A stretch of 64,000 nt of DNA from UBA1447 sp964627535 (GTDB taxonomy: Bacteria > Bacillota > Clostridia > Oscillospirales > Acutalibacteraceae), in assembly GCA_964627535.1 (NCBI GenBank), contig CAZVJW010000016.1, positions 11,106 to 75,105 on the forward strand, given 5' to 3'. Shown one piece after another: positions 51,322-61,185 of this stretch. The translations under genes and the position numbers were made by a program. The notes beneath the pieces were generated by a model. That model was not told the origin of the DNA. It saw only the letters and a list, made by a program, of their open reading frames with translations, and made no database searches. How positions within the stretch are numbered: position 1 is the stretch's first letter; the number at the start of each line of letters is the position of its first letter.

Positions 51322-54300
51322 ATGAAAAACATTAGAAAAACGGCTATTATGTTCGCTGTCATTGTTACATTGCTATGGGGAACTGTGGCAGTTTTTGCAC
51401 AGGGTGCAACGGATGGCGCTGTTACTAAGGACGGTATAGAAACACAATTATTACTTGACAAAGATGAATATGGCAAAGACGAGGCAGTAGCAATCAGTGC
51501 CAGAATTCGCAACAACAGTTCCTTTGATGTTAATGATGTCAAAGCAGAATTGAAATTACCGGGCGGATTTGAAATAAAAGGCGAAACAACAGTGGAAAGA
51601 ACCGTGCTCCATGCCGAAGATTCCACAGGATTATCATGCCAGTTATCTAAAAGTGCCAATCCTTTTTGCGGTAATTGGTTTTCCATTCTCATGCATTTTA
51701 TTCTACTTTGCATTTCGGCTGTACTTTCCTTCTTACTTTCCTGGAGTAAAATTATCCGGACAAAATCAATAGCTTTTCTGCTTTGCTGCTCCATGAATTT
51801 ACCTATGTTAGGCCAGACCGGGCAGCAGATATCCGAATTGTTTGATCACTCGTATACGGTCAGCAAATCCTTTACGATGGATAAAAACATATATGAGGTC
51901 AAGCTGAAAGTTTCCTATAAACTGCTCTCTCAGAACGGTCCTCACCTTCAATCCATCACACCTTCCACCGGGAGTTTCGGCACAAAGATTATTTTAAGCG
52001 GAACCGGCTTTGCCGACACTACCAATGTGGTGTTTAAAAGTGATGCATTGGGTGAGGTAAGCGTAACACCGGTCAGGGATGAACAGGGTAACTTATGCGT
52101 AGTTTCTCCCACCATTTATGTGGAGACCGTGCAGGTTTACGCCGTGTGTGACGATAAAAATTCCAACGTGCTTGATTTTGAGGCAGTGGCATTGCCTGCT
52201 GCCGATGGCAATGAGTTCGAAGAGTTCTCGGAGGCTTTTAACAGTGTATTCGGTGAATTCGGAAATGAGTTGGAAAACGTTTACAGAACCGCTGACACCG
52301 CGGACAACCTGCAAGAACAGCAGGAAATGATAACAGCGCTAAAAACAGCGATGGATGATGATGTTGCCTATTACAACTCACTGTTAACCGACGAGGACAA
52401 GGCGATTGTGAACCAGATGTTTGCAACCGAGGCGCTCAAGGAGGCCGGTGATAAGTTAAAGCAGGCCGCCGAAGTGTTATCCCACTCCACGACATCCGAA
52501 GCGCTTGACAACATAGAGAAAACCAAGGAAATGATTGATGAGCTCATTGGCGCTTTGAAAGAGATCAAAGATATCATTAACAAAATAAAAATCGCTGCCG
52601 CGGCGGTCGCTATTGCGCTGGCTGTTGTGTCAGTATTCACCGGAGGCGCCACAGCCGATGCCGCGGTTCAGGCCGCGAGAATTACAAACAACTGCAGAAA
52701 GTTAATCAACAACCTTCTGAATCCGGCCATCATCGGGCTTTCAGCGGTCCGCTCGCTCCTTGAGCTAGCTCCCACGGTTGCTGTCGGCGATTCTATGACA
52801 ACGGCGGACTATGAAGGCGACATCAGCATAAACCAATATTTCGGCTCGCTCGAAAGCGGTATAAAAAACCCCATTAAATCGCTTGCCTCTTACACAAGCA
52901 CCTTCGGCACCCTTCCTGATTCCGCGTGGCAGGCAACGCAAATTTTAGATGATGTTGATACGCTCATTGATGAATTCGCCGGTACGGACTCGTTTTCCGG
53001 CGAAGAGGAAATAACACAGAAGTTCAATGCCAAATTCAATCAATTCATCTGGGGTGAAACGCTCGAAACCCTTTCGGAAAACGGCGTTCCCTCCTCAAAC
53101 ACCCAGCAATTACCAGAAAACCCCATCAGCCTCTCCCTACAGGACTATATAAAAACCTATTTCCCTGAAACTTATTTAACCTGTATTGAGAAAGACAAAG
53201 AACGGCATGAATTTGAGGCCGGGAACAATCTCACCTTTAACGGGCTGTTTGGCACCACCGTCCGGCTGGTAGAGACAGCTGAAAACGAATCCCCTTACAC
53301 GGCGGCCGGGGATACCAGGAACGCCAATGAATATACGTTTTACTGGAGCTTTGAATCTGTTCTTTTCGCAACAAAATATTGGCCTTTTATTGCCGATTCC
53401 CTAACCAGCGGACAATCGGAAGCCCTGATAAAGGATATCACATTCTCTGCCATCGACTATGTTAAGCAGATTTCTGACAGCCTGGATGTTCTGCGTAAAT
53501 TCTGGAACTCCGCCGATTACGATATAGGGAGCTTTGTTGAAGGCAGCTCCGAACGCATTCTGTTAACACAAGAGCAAAACACGGCTTTAAACCGCCTGTC
53601 CGGCGTAAATACGGCGCTTGAAGCTTTAAAAGATAAAACCATTGATGAAAAAGTGAGTGGATTCCTGGACGCTTACAACACCGCCGCGGGAGTTCAGGAC
53701 GAAGTGACCCAGATGATCGCCACTATAACCAGACCGTTCAATATCCTGAATTTAATTCAAAACGTCGCGAATCTCAAGACGATTGACAAATTCCTGGAAA
53801 CCGGTTTTGCCGATATTAAACCCGATGATACAAACGGCAGAAAGCTGATGGAAATTTCATCAATCATCAACTCCGGATACGATGAAATGGCAGATTTAAA
53901 AACACTGTTCAGCATGACACATGAAGATTTTAACGAATTTCTGAACTACATCTCGCCTATGACCGAAAACGAGCTCAAATCCATGATTCAAAGAGGTGAA
54001 AAGGCTGACGAGCCGCTGGCAGCATATGTTGGTGAACCTTACAGTTTCAAAGCACATATGGATTATACAACACCGGAAAATGCCAACATTGATTTTATTT
54101 TGGACAATATCTGGGATGAACTCGCAGATATTGCCGTAAGTGAAATTTCGGATTATTTGCCCGAAGAGCTTGACATTGCCTCTAACCTGATGAGCTATTT
54201 AACCGATAAGGTGGTCTCTAAGGTTTTACGGCTTGTCATAGATGAAACCATCGGGGACTGGTCCAGAGATGCTTTGAAAAAGTATATCTGCTTGACCGAC

Positions 54301-57300
54301 GTTTATGTCGGTGTGGTTCTGGACTCCGACAATGAAGAAGTCATCCCTGACAGCCATGGCGACAGGGTTACCCTACGGCCGTTAAAACCGGGTACAGCAA
54401 CTGTAAGAATCTACCCTTCGGGTATTACCGACCCCGAAGTACTGAAGGTTTGCACCATTGAGCGTCAAGTCAATGTTGTATCGGGCGATAATACCTCCGC
54501 GCCGTTTGATAAAGGCGCGAAGGTCACCAATGTGTTGGATGAAAATGGCAGCACAACAAACGCTGTATATATTGGAAGTAATGTGAATTTTATAGGACAA
54601 GGATTTTCACTCTACCCAACTGATTTATCAAAGCAAAGACTTTTCTATAGCATTCCTTCAACCGGGTTTACCCCTTTTAAGATATGGATGGTTGGGGAAA
54701 GCGATTATAACAACGTGCGATTTGAGGTCCCTGATTCCATGCCGGGTAAAATCGGTGTTGAAGTGAAAGGAAGCCAGGCGAATTCATGGTGGAAAAGCAA
54801 TTCCCTGCTTGATGTTTTAGCACCGTCTTTAAGCACAAAGCTGTCAAGCGCTTTTGCCGGTGAGGGCCTCACCATAAACGGAAACGGTTTTTCCCATACG
54901 CCGCAAAACAACAAGGTGATTTTGGATAACACATCCATTCCCATTCGCGACCTGCCGGGTGGATTTGCGGTGCCGAACATTTTAGAAGATGTCACGGTTG
55001 ACAAATACAACCACGGCGGCTACACCACCGGAGGCCAAGGCGAAGAAAACAGTGGAATTTCAATTGAAGAAGGCTATGGCAGACTGCACAAAAACTTGAA
55101 TATCATAGTGCCGCAGGATACTGCCCGCAGCGAAAATTCCTCAATGAAGGTTTCATTGTTCGACAATCAGCTTAATTCCAACACCAATACCGTTGCTGTA
55201 AAAAAGTTTTATGAAAAAACCACCCTGACTCAAACAGGATTTGATGCAAGGCGTCCCGAACTTGCCGTTAATCCCGCTACCGGAGATGCAGTAATGATTT
55301 GGGCCAGAACAGGAAACAACAGTGCGCCAACTCTCTTCAGCACAAAAGTCTCCAAAGACGGCGGTACATTGATCGGAGAAAATAAAATCAGCGAGGATGT
55401 CGGCGGTATTGACACTGCTCCCATCAGTCCTAAAATTGTATTTGGCAACGAAACATATTACTGCGTGTGGTCTAACAAAGATTGTGATATTGTGTTTGCC
55501 TATTCGACGGACGGTGCATCCTGGTCAACCCCCCAAAAAATTGAAATAACTTCAGCAATCGATAAAAACATTTCAGCAGCCGCTGCCGATGCCGACGGCG
55601 ACGGTGATGAGGATTTGCTGATCACTTACACCGCACAGGGCCTTACCGAAACCGATTCTTCTTCGGTTCGCATGGCTTATGTCAACACGGTTACTATGTC
55701 ATCCTATTTTGTCACCTTCGCCAAAAGCATCGGTTCCGGCGATAATGATTATTCAAATATAACTGCTAAAGACGGGCATATCGCGGTAGCCCTTGCCACG
55801 AACAATAAACAAACACATACGGGAAACTTATATTATTACTGCGGCCGCATCGGCGATTATGTCACCGGTAACAATATCAGCTGGCAGCCGGTCATCAATA
55901 ATTCCGATTCACCTTATACTTATGCAGAACACCCCGATCTGGCCATGACGGTAAGCGGTGCGGCTGCAAACGTATATATCACCTGGGAAAATGTCGAAAC
56001 AACCGGCACAGAGGATGTTTATTTTGCTTCTTACACCAACAACGTCAAGGTGATCCAGCCTAAAAACCTGAGTGATTCCTCCAAGCAGTCTCAGACTCCA
56101 CAAATCTTTGTAGACGGCAACGGCGTTTTGGGTATTGTTTGGATAGAAACAGGTTACGGCAGCCAGAACAACACCGCGCAAACCGGGTTTAAAAGTGATG
56201 TCTATATGACGAGAAGCTTTGATATGGGCGAGAATTTCAACAAGCCCTTTATGAAGCTGGCTTCCGCCACTGATGGCGAACGCATTGCCTTGCCAACTTT
56301 AGCAGCCTACGGCAACGCAAACATTCTGATTGCTTGGCAGCGGGGCAATATTCATCAGGAGATAGGCTTAGGGGGTCAGGACCAGGCGTATAAAATTGAC
56401 CTGATAACATCCGACCGTATTTTGTCTGACACCGGCTTTGCCTATACCGGCGATACCATAAAGTCGTCCAATGAATATCTCGTAAGAACTTACAGCCCCG
56501 AAACACCGGACAGTCTTGGCGATATGCTGTATCCCGAAAATGTGAATAACGGTGATCTGTACCTGTCAAAGCTTGACGGCAGCTGTTTAATGCAGCTGAC
56601 AAGAAGAGACCAGGCTGCAGGCATCACCGAAGCTTCACCAAACGGAAGAGGCTTGGTTTACGGGCTGGGGCACAGTGTCATTGTCAGCGAGGCGGACGGT
56701 GCAAACCCCATCGTTATTTACCGAACTACGGCTATGAATGTGGCCGGCGGCAAATGGTTTGAAACATATCCCCACCGCGCGGAAATAAGGGGCAGCAACA
56801 AAAAGCTGCACGTACTGCTCACCGGCGATAAAACGGACGGAAAAGCATCGGAAATGCTGATGACACTTCGTTATGACGGCTCGATACTGCCGGAAACAGA
56901 TGCGGAAAGCTATTATTCCACCGGCTTTAAGTGGCGTGATATGGTACAAAGCGGGTTTAATACCGGTCAAAGCGGCACTACCTATTACAACAATCTCATC
57001 CGCTGGCAGACCTCTGATTTCGGTATGTATGTCTCCAACAAAGCCACCTTTGTGGAGTATTCGGATTATTCACCATACGATTCGGAATTCAAAGAAGCAT
57101 ACAGCTATACAAAGGGCGGAAACATAAAGGTTGTTACCCGTGAATACGGTGATACTTACGCAATACACCCACCCAAAAAGGCAGCGTCCAATGGCATTAT
57201 GCCCGCCATTCTGCCCAACGATAACCGACTGCTTTACATCAGCAAATCAGACGACTCGGTGCAGTATATTGATGATACTACAGTCAACCAGCCGGTTTCC

Positions 57301-59724
57301 AAAAAAATCAGCAGTGATGGCGCTTCTTACGCGTATCCACAGTTCTCATCATCAGCCGAATGGGTGCTGGCACAGGAAATGAAACCGGGCATAGGCATGA
57401 GAATTGCCGTAATATCTCCCGAAACCGGTGAAAAATACCTGATAGGACCCGCAAGCGGCGTCAGCGGATATGCCTCCACCTTTAGAACCGGCCAAAACAA
57501 GATAACCGAAACGCTGAACTATTCCTCCATTACCGAAAATGGGAATTCTGTTCCTTTAACCGTTCGGCTGGCAGAGCCTCAATCACAGTCGATAACCGTC
57601 AAGGTTCGCGGTACCGATCCCAGAATCGTCATCACCCCCAGCCAAATTACGCTAAACGCAGGTGAAACTTCAGCCGGCTTTACCATTGCCGCTGCCGATG
57701 ATATGTTAAAACAAGGGGATGCTTTAACTTCCATCATTATCAGCACTGCGGGGGGCTCACACAGTTATAACGGTGCATCGGTCGGCAGAGTGCTCACCAT
57801 TATTGACGAGGATTCATTGGATTTCACCGCGCCTGCCTGGCCAGAAGGCACGAAAGCCGGTGTGCAGATTCGCCCCAAAAACGTCTTGGACTATACCATT
57901 AATTGGACAGCTGCCGACGACGGCGGTAGACCCATTAAGGAATACATTATTAAACAGGGCGAAGAGGAAATCGGCAGAACAAGTGCTCTCGGTTATGACT
58001 ATACTATGCCGGCCGATTTGGATATAGCCCACCTTCAGGTTTACGGCGTGGACTGCGGCGATAACCTCACCGGACCGCTGGCAATTGATATTGATTCTTC
58101 CGACCAAATGAACCCATATGTTGAAAGCATTGAGGTAACAAAGATTGGAACTGATTTTGCTGAAATCACCCTAAGCGCAAGAGATAATATACAGGTTGGC
58201 ATGGTGAAGGTGTTTAATGGTGAGGAACAAATTTTTGAAACCCTGAAGACGGTTGGAACAAAAAGCGAAACCTTGGTTATCAACAGCCTCTCGCTCAATA
58301 CTCAGTATAGCTTTGAGGTGGTTGTGTATGACACGAACAGCACCCCTTCCAGCCGGACGGTTTCCTTTAAAACCAAATGCGGTTACACCAACGTGGCGTT
58401 CGAAACGAATACGGCAATGCTCAACGAAGGCTCTACCCAAACCGTTACCTTAATTCGAACCGGTGATTTGGATGAAAACACCGAAGTGCCGTTGATATTC
58501 GAGGATATTACAGCCACAAGGTATGTCGATTACAGCTTTGACGCCGGATCAATCAACTTCCAACCGGGTGTTGCGCGAGTGGATCTTACCTTAATTGCCA
58601 CCGCACCGTATGATGACAATACAGCCGAGCAAAGCGAGAGCTTTATAATTAAATTCGGCACCATGGAAAACGGAACACCCGCCGGTGAAAATACGGAATG
58701 CACGGTGTCAATAACCGACAACGAGCTGCCGGTGAATAAGGTAGAAATGGCCAATTCGGAGTATACCGTATCGGAAGACGGTGGTTATGTCGATGTCCTT
58801 GTAAGGCATATTTCCAACACAGCCGGCGGCGGATTTTCAGTCGGATATAAATTCTCCAACGGCACTGCAACCAACGGAACAGACTACACCGGCACGGCTG
58901 GAACCTTGGATTTCGCATCGGGCGAAACCGAAAAGACCATCCGAATTCCCATTTTAAACGATGGTGTTTATGAAAGCGACTTTGAAACCTTTACGGTTTA
59001 TCTAAAGGGCATAACAAGCACAAACGGTGTCGAACTGGGAAGCCAGATTTCCAGCACCATAAGAATCAACGAGGTTACCTCCAGCATCCCGATTCCGGTG
59101 TTAACGGTTGTGGATGATAACACGCAATGGCCTTCCATTACCGTAAGCAACATCTTGGGCGGCGGACGATTAAAGGTATACCGGTATAACGAAACAACCG
59201 GTGAATACGAAAACGTACCTACCCTCTATGTCGGCTCTTATCCCCACACTACCGATACCTGGGCCATTCCCATCAATGTAACAGGCAGATATGTTGTTAC
59301 CAGAATAGACGCCCAGGAGCGGGAAAGCAACTATTCACAGTCGGTTTATGTTACCGTAAAAAGCAATCAGATTGTTCGCCCGCCTGCCTTAACAGCCTCT
59401 ATCGATGTTGCACCCGGCACAAACAGCGGCACTATCAAACTAACCATTTCGGGCATGAAAACGGGCAAGGTTTATTATTATGGCGCAGGATATAATTCAA
59501 TGCAAAACATTCTGGTAGAAAACGAAGTATTCGGCAGCCATTCTATGGATTTTCCGTTTGAAATTACAGCGGGAACAGCTGCGGTCATTGACAATATTCC
59601 TGCAGAGGTTGGCAAATTTTTAAACATTGCAGAACTTGACCAAGGTCAGGCAAGCGTTATTTATGGTTACACAATTACTGCCTGCACATCAATCTATCTG
59701 GATGATGGAATGGTAACAGAGTAG
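51322..59724 (+). CDS. Giant secreted multidomain surface protein
   Basis: About 2800 residues. Start at ATG 51322 (AAAAGGAG upstream). Signal peptide about 1-27. A NEW3-like beta domain (about 33-105) is followed by a hydrophobic double segment (about 114-157), then TIG/IPT domain 1 (SITPSTGSFGTKIILSGTGF, about 207-290). A long helical region (about 295-930) comes next, with a hydrophobic helix near 428-455. Then TIG-like units (about 1060-1300), a BNR/sialidase-type propeller (about 1303-1690), a second TolB/WD-like propeller (about 1710-2050), a Calx-beta unit (about 2063-2170), two Fn3-like domains, two further Calx-beta units (about 2355-2587), and a beta-rich tail. There is no sortase motif or SLH domain. 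Probable adhesion or matrix role; catalytic activity is not evident. Confidence 0.8.
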   Translation: MKNIRKTAIMFAVIVTLLWGTVAVFAQGATDGAVTKDGIETQLLLDKDEYGKDEAVAISARIRNNSSFDVNDVKAELKLPGGFEIKGETTVERTVLHAEDSTGLSCQLSKSANPFCGNWFSILMHFILLCISAVLSFLLSWSKIIRTKSIAFLLCCSMNLPMLGQTGQQISELFDHSYTVSKSFTMDKNIYEVKLKVSYKLLSQNGPHLQSITPSTGSFGTKIILSGTGFADTTNVVFKSDALGEVSVTPVRDEQGNLCVVSPTIYVETVQVYAVCDDKNSNVLDFEAVALPAADGNEFEEFSEAFNSVFGEFGNELENVYRTADTADNLQEQQEMITALKTAMDDDVAYYNSLLTDEDKAIVNQMFATEALKEAGDKLKQAAEVLSHSTTSEALDNIEKTKEMIDELIGALKEIKDIINKIKIAAAAVAIALAVVSVFTGGATADAAVQAARITNNCRKLINNLLNPAIIGLSAVRSLLELAPTVAVGDSMTTADYEGDISINQYFGSLESGIKNPIKSLASYTSTFGTLPDSAWQATQILDDVDTLIDEFAGTDSFSGEEEITQKFNAKFNQFIWGETLETLSENGVPSSNTQQLPENPISLSLQDYIKTYFPETYLTCIEKDKERHEFEAGNNLTFNGLFGTTVRLVETAENESPYTAAGDTRNANEYTFYWSFESVLFATKYWPFIADSLTSGQSEALIKDITFSAIDYVKQISDSLDVLRKFWNSADYDIGSFVEGSSERILLTQEQNTALNRLSGVNTALEALKDKTIDEKVSGFLDAYNTAAGVQDEVTQMIATITRPFNILNLIQNVANLKTIDKFLETGFADIKPDDTNGRKLMEISSIINSGYDEMADLKTLFSMTHEDFNEFLNYISPMTENELKSMIQRGEKADEPLAAYVGEPYSFKAHMDYTTPENANIDFILDNIWDELADIAVSEISDYLPEELDIASNLMSYLTDKVVSKVLRLVIDETIGDWSRDALKKYICLTDVYVGVVLDSDNEEVIPDSHGDRVTLRPLKPGTATVRIYPSGITDPEVLKVCTIERQVNVVSGDNTSAPFDKGAKVTNVLDENGSTTNAVYIGSNVNFIGQGFSLYPTDLSKQRLFYSIPSTGFTPFKIWMVGESDYNNVRFEVPDSMPGKIGVEVKGSQANSWWKSNSLLDVLAPSLSTKLSSAFAGEGLTINGNGFSHTPQNNKVILDNTSIPIRDLPGGFAVPNILEDVTVDKYNHGGYTTGGQGEENSGISIEEGYGRLHKNLNIIVPQDTARSENSSMKVSLFDNQLNSNTNTVAVKKFYEKTTLTQTGFDARRPELAVNPATGDAVMIWARTGNNSAPTLFSTKVSKDGGTLIGENKISEDVGGIDTAPISPKIVFGNETYYCVWSNKDCDIVFAYSTDGASWSTPQKIEITSAIDKNISAAAADADGDGDEDLLITYTAQGLTETDSSSVRMAYVNTVTMSSYFVTFAKSIGSGDNDYSNITAKDGHIAVALATNNKQTHTGNLYYYCGRIGDYVTGNNISWQPVINNSDSPYTYAEHPDLAMTVSGAAANVYITWENVETTGTEDVYFASYTNNVKVIQPKNLSDSSKQSQTPQIFVDGNGVLGIVWIETGYGSQNNTAQTGFKSDVYMTRSFDMGENFNKPFMKLASATDGERIALPTLAAYGNANILIAWQRGNIHQEIGLGGQDQAYKIDLITSDRILSDTGFAYTGDTIKSSNEYLVRTYSPETPDSLGDMLYPENVNNGDLYLSKLDGSCLMQLTRRDQAAGITEASPNGRGLVYGLGHSVIVSEADGANPIVIYRTTAMNVAGGKWFETYPHRAEIRGSNKKLHVLLTGDKTDGKASEMLMTLRYDGSILPETDAESYYSTGFKWRDMVQSGFNTGQSGTTYYNNLIRWQTSDFGMYVSNKATFVEYSDYSPYDSEFKEAYSYTKGGNIKVVTREYGDTYAIHPPKKAASNGIMPAILPNDNRLLYISKSDDSVQYIDDTTVNQPVSKKISSDGASYAYPQFSSSAEWVLAQEMKPGIGMRIAVISPETGEKYLIGPASGVSGYASTFRTGQNKITETLNYSSITENGNSVPLTVRLAEPQSQSITVKVRGTDPRIVITPSQITLNAGETSAGFTIAAADDMLKQGDALTSIIISTAGGSHSYNGASVGRVLTIIDEDSLDFTAPAWPEGTKAGVQIRPKNVLDYTINWTAADDGGRPIKEYIIKQGEEEIGRTSALGYDYTMPADLDIAHLQVYGVDCGDNLTGPLAIDIDSSDQMNPYVESIEVTKIGTDFAEITLSARDNIQVGMVKVFNGEEQIFETLKTVGTKSETLVINSLSLNTQYSFEVVVYDTNSTPSSRTVSFKTKCGYTNVAFETNTAMLNEGSTQTVTLIRTGDLDENTEVPLIFEDITATRYVDYSFDAGSINFQPGVARVDLTLIATAPYDDNTAEQSESFIIKFGTMENGTPAGENTECTVSITDNELPVNKVEMANSEYTVSEDGGYVDVLVRHISNTAGGGFSVGYKFSNGTATNGTDYTGTAGTLDFASGETEKTIRIPILNDGVYESDFETFTVYLKGITSTNGVELGSQISSTIRINEVTSSIPIPVLTVVDDNTQWPSITVSNILGGGRLKVYRYNETTGEYENVPTLYVGSYPHTTDTWAIPINVTGRYVVTRIDAQERESNYSQSVYVTVKSNQIVRPPALTASIDVAPGTNSGTIKLTISGMKTGKVYYYGAGYNSMQNILVENEVFGSHSMDFPFEITAGTAAVIDNIPAEVGKFLNIAELDQGQASVIYGYTITACTSIYLDDGMVTE

Positions 59725-59820
59725 TCTCAAAATGATCTGTATCCATACACTGAAACCAGTGAAGTAATGTTTAAAAGACTATCACACAGCCAGTAAAAAA
59801 CCGTGTCGCTAAAGTTTATC

Positions 59821-59985
59821 ATCTAATACAAATCAGCGATAAAAGCGTTGTACGATTTGCGAAGATTTTTTATGACAGACAAGGCGGACGACGATGCTTT
59901 GCTTGTCGCAAAGGCAAGGAGGACAACGCTGTATGCGCAAAAATGTTCGCAAAGATGCATTGCGTTTTGTCGGTGATTAGTATAT
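59821..59985. repeat. Long imperfect palindrome with ATTAGTAT tip
   Basis: About 165 bases. The left arm (AATCAGCGATAAAA ... TTGCGAAGATTTTT) pairs imperfectly over about 45 bases with the right arm, whose complement reads AATCACCGACAAAA ... TTGCGAACATTTTT. The right end is GATTAGTATAT, as in the other elements. It has no frame of note. It lies in the 551-base spacer after the giant gene. Confidence 0.6.
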
Positions 59986-60030
59986 ACAATTCCGGATATT
60001 GAATACTTCACCTTCCTTATTATCTGATTT

Positions 60031-60070
60031 TGCGTCTGTGAAATTTATATTTCTCAGACGCATTTTTTTT
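60031..60070 (+). terminator. Terminator
   Basis: TGCGTCTG stem (60031-60038) pairs with CAGACGCA (60055-60062), with further internal pairing, followed by eight T. It is 300 bases after the giant gene and before the pyridoxal kinase gene. Confidence 0.85.
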
Positions 60071-60096
60071 GGATTTTTTGTGATAATTCTTTACTA

Positions 60097-60200
60097 ATAC
60101 TAATTAACAATTATAAAGTCTCTATGAAATCAATCAAAAACTTTTGACAAATGGGTTTTAGTGCCGAATTTTTAGTTATGTTTTATAGAGGGATTCGTAT
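60097..60200 (+). mobile_element. ATACTAAT-tipped palindromic element, copy 4
   Basis: 104 bases, ATACTAATTAACAATT to GAGGGATTCGTAT. The interior matches copy 1 at 838 more closely than copies 2 and 3, so two subfamilies exist. It lies 75 bases before the pyridoxal kinase start. Confidence 0.7.
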
Positions 60201-60275
60201 CACTTGTTTTTTTAAGGTTCCTATGATATATTATTTCACAGATTATTAACTTTATGAGCCAAGGAGTGATATTTA

Positions 60276-61130
60276 ATGCAAAAGCAAAAAAGAGTTGCCG
60301 CAATTCACGATATATCGGGATTCGGCAAGTGTTCTTTAACCGTCGCGCTGCCGATACTTTCGGCGGCAGGCATTGAAACCGCCGTTATGCCCACAGCCGT
60401 GCTTTCGACGCATACGGGCGGCTTTGAGGGTTATACATACAGGGATTTGACCGGCGATATGCGGCCGATAGCGCAGCACTGGAAATCTTTGGGGCTTGAA
60501 TTTGACGCGATTTACAGCGGTTTTTTGGGTTCCTTCGAACAAATCGCCATCGTTATGAAATTTATCGAAACCTTCCGCAGGGACGGTGCCATTGTGCTGG
60601 TCGACCCGGCGATGGCGGACAATGGAGCAATGTACCCCGTATTCAATATGAATTTCGCCGGGGAAATGGCAAAGCTTTGCGCCAAGGCGGATATCATTGT
60701 GCCGAATATGACCGAGGCGGCATTTTTGCTTGGTGAGGAATACCGGAAAAGACCTTATACAAAGGAATATATCGAGGAATTGCTGAATAAACTGAGCGCC
60801 ATCGGGCCTACAAAGGTGGTTTTAACGGGCGTTACGTTTGATGAAGACAGACTCGGAGCGGCATCTTATGACAAAATCTCCGGTGAGATAAGCTATGCTT
60901 TTTCCTCCGCCATTTCAGGCAATTACCACGGTACGGGCGATATTTTTGCCAGCGCCATGCTTGCTGCTTATTTAAACGGGCATTCCCTCGCAAATTCGGC
61001 GCAAATCGCAGTGGACTTTACTTGCGGGAGCATTCAAAGAACCAAAAAAGCGGAAACGGATGAGCGGTTCGGGGTGAATTTTGAAGCAGGTTTACCTGAG
61101 CTGATCAAGGATATCTTTGCGACCGGCTAA
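60276..61130 (+). CDS. pdxK: Pyridoxal/pyridoxamine kinase
   Basis: Phosphorylates B6 vitamers; ribokinase/PfkB fold. N-terminal AIHDISGFGKCSLTVALPI, the substrate region STHTGGFEGYT, VDPAMADNG, and the catalytic GTGD motif near residue 220 (NYHGTGDIFASAMLAA). Length 284. AGGAGTG precedes the ATG. The PdxY-like form in Clostridia is usually annotated as pyridoxamine kinase. Confidence 0.9.
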   Translation: MQKQKRVAAIHDISGFGKCSLTVALPILSAAGIETAVMPTAVLSTHTGGFEGYTYRDLTGDMRPIAQHWKSLGLEFDAIYSGFLGSFEQIAIVMKFIETFRRDGAIVLVDPAMADNGAMYPVFNMNFAGEMAKLCAKADIIVPNMTEAAFLLGEEYRKRPYTKEYIEELLNKLSAIGPTKVVLTGVTFDEDRLGAASYDKISGEISYAFSSAISGNYHGTGDIFASAMLAAYLNGHSLANSAQIAVDFTCGSIQRTKKAETDERFGVNFEAGLPELIKDIFATG

Positions 61131-61185
61131 CGCCTTAACTTTATTGAGTTTATTAATCTTATAAGAAATATGAGGAATTTGTTAT

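Noticed and set aside
51661..51790. Hydrophobic pair in the giant protein taken as a frameshift
   Set aside because: The frame stays open and beta-domain sequence resumes in the same phase on both sides; I recall similar layouts in clostridial surface proteins.
51204..51794. Minus-strand open frame opposite the start of the giant gene
   Set aside because: It lies opposite the YegP-like fragment and the signal peptide region, has Ser/Thr-rich low-information composition and no ribosome site.
59725..60275. tRNA or small-RNA gene in the spacer after the giant gene
   Set aside because: No cloverleaf or CCA end is visible; the stretch is explained by the long palindrome, a terminator and element copy 4.
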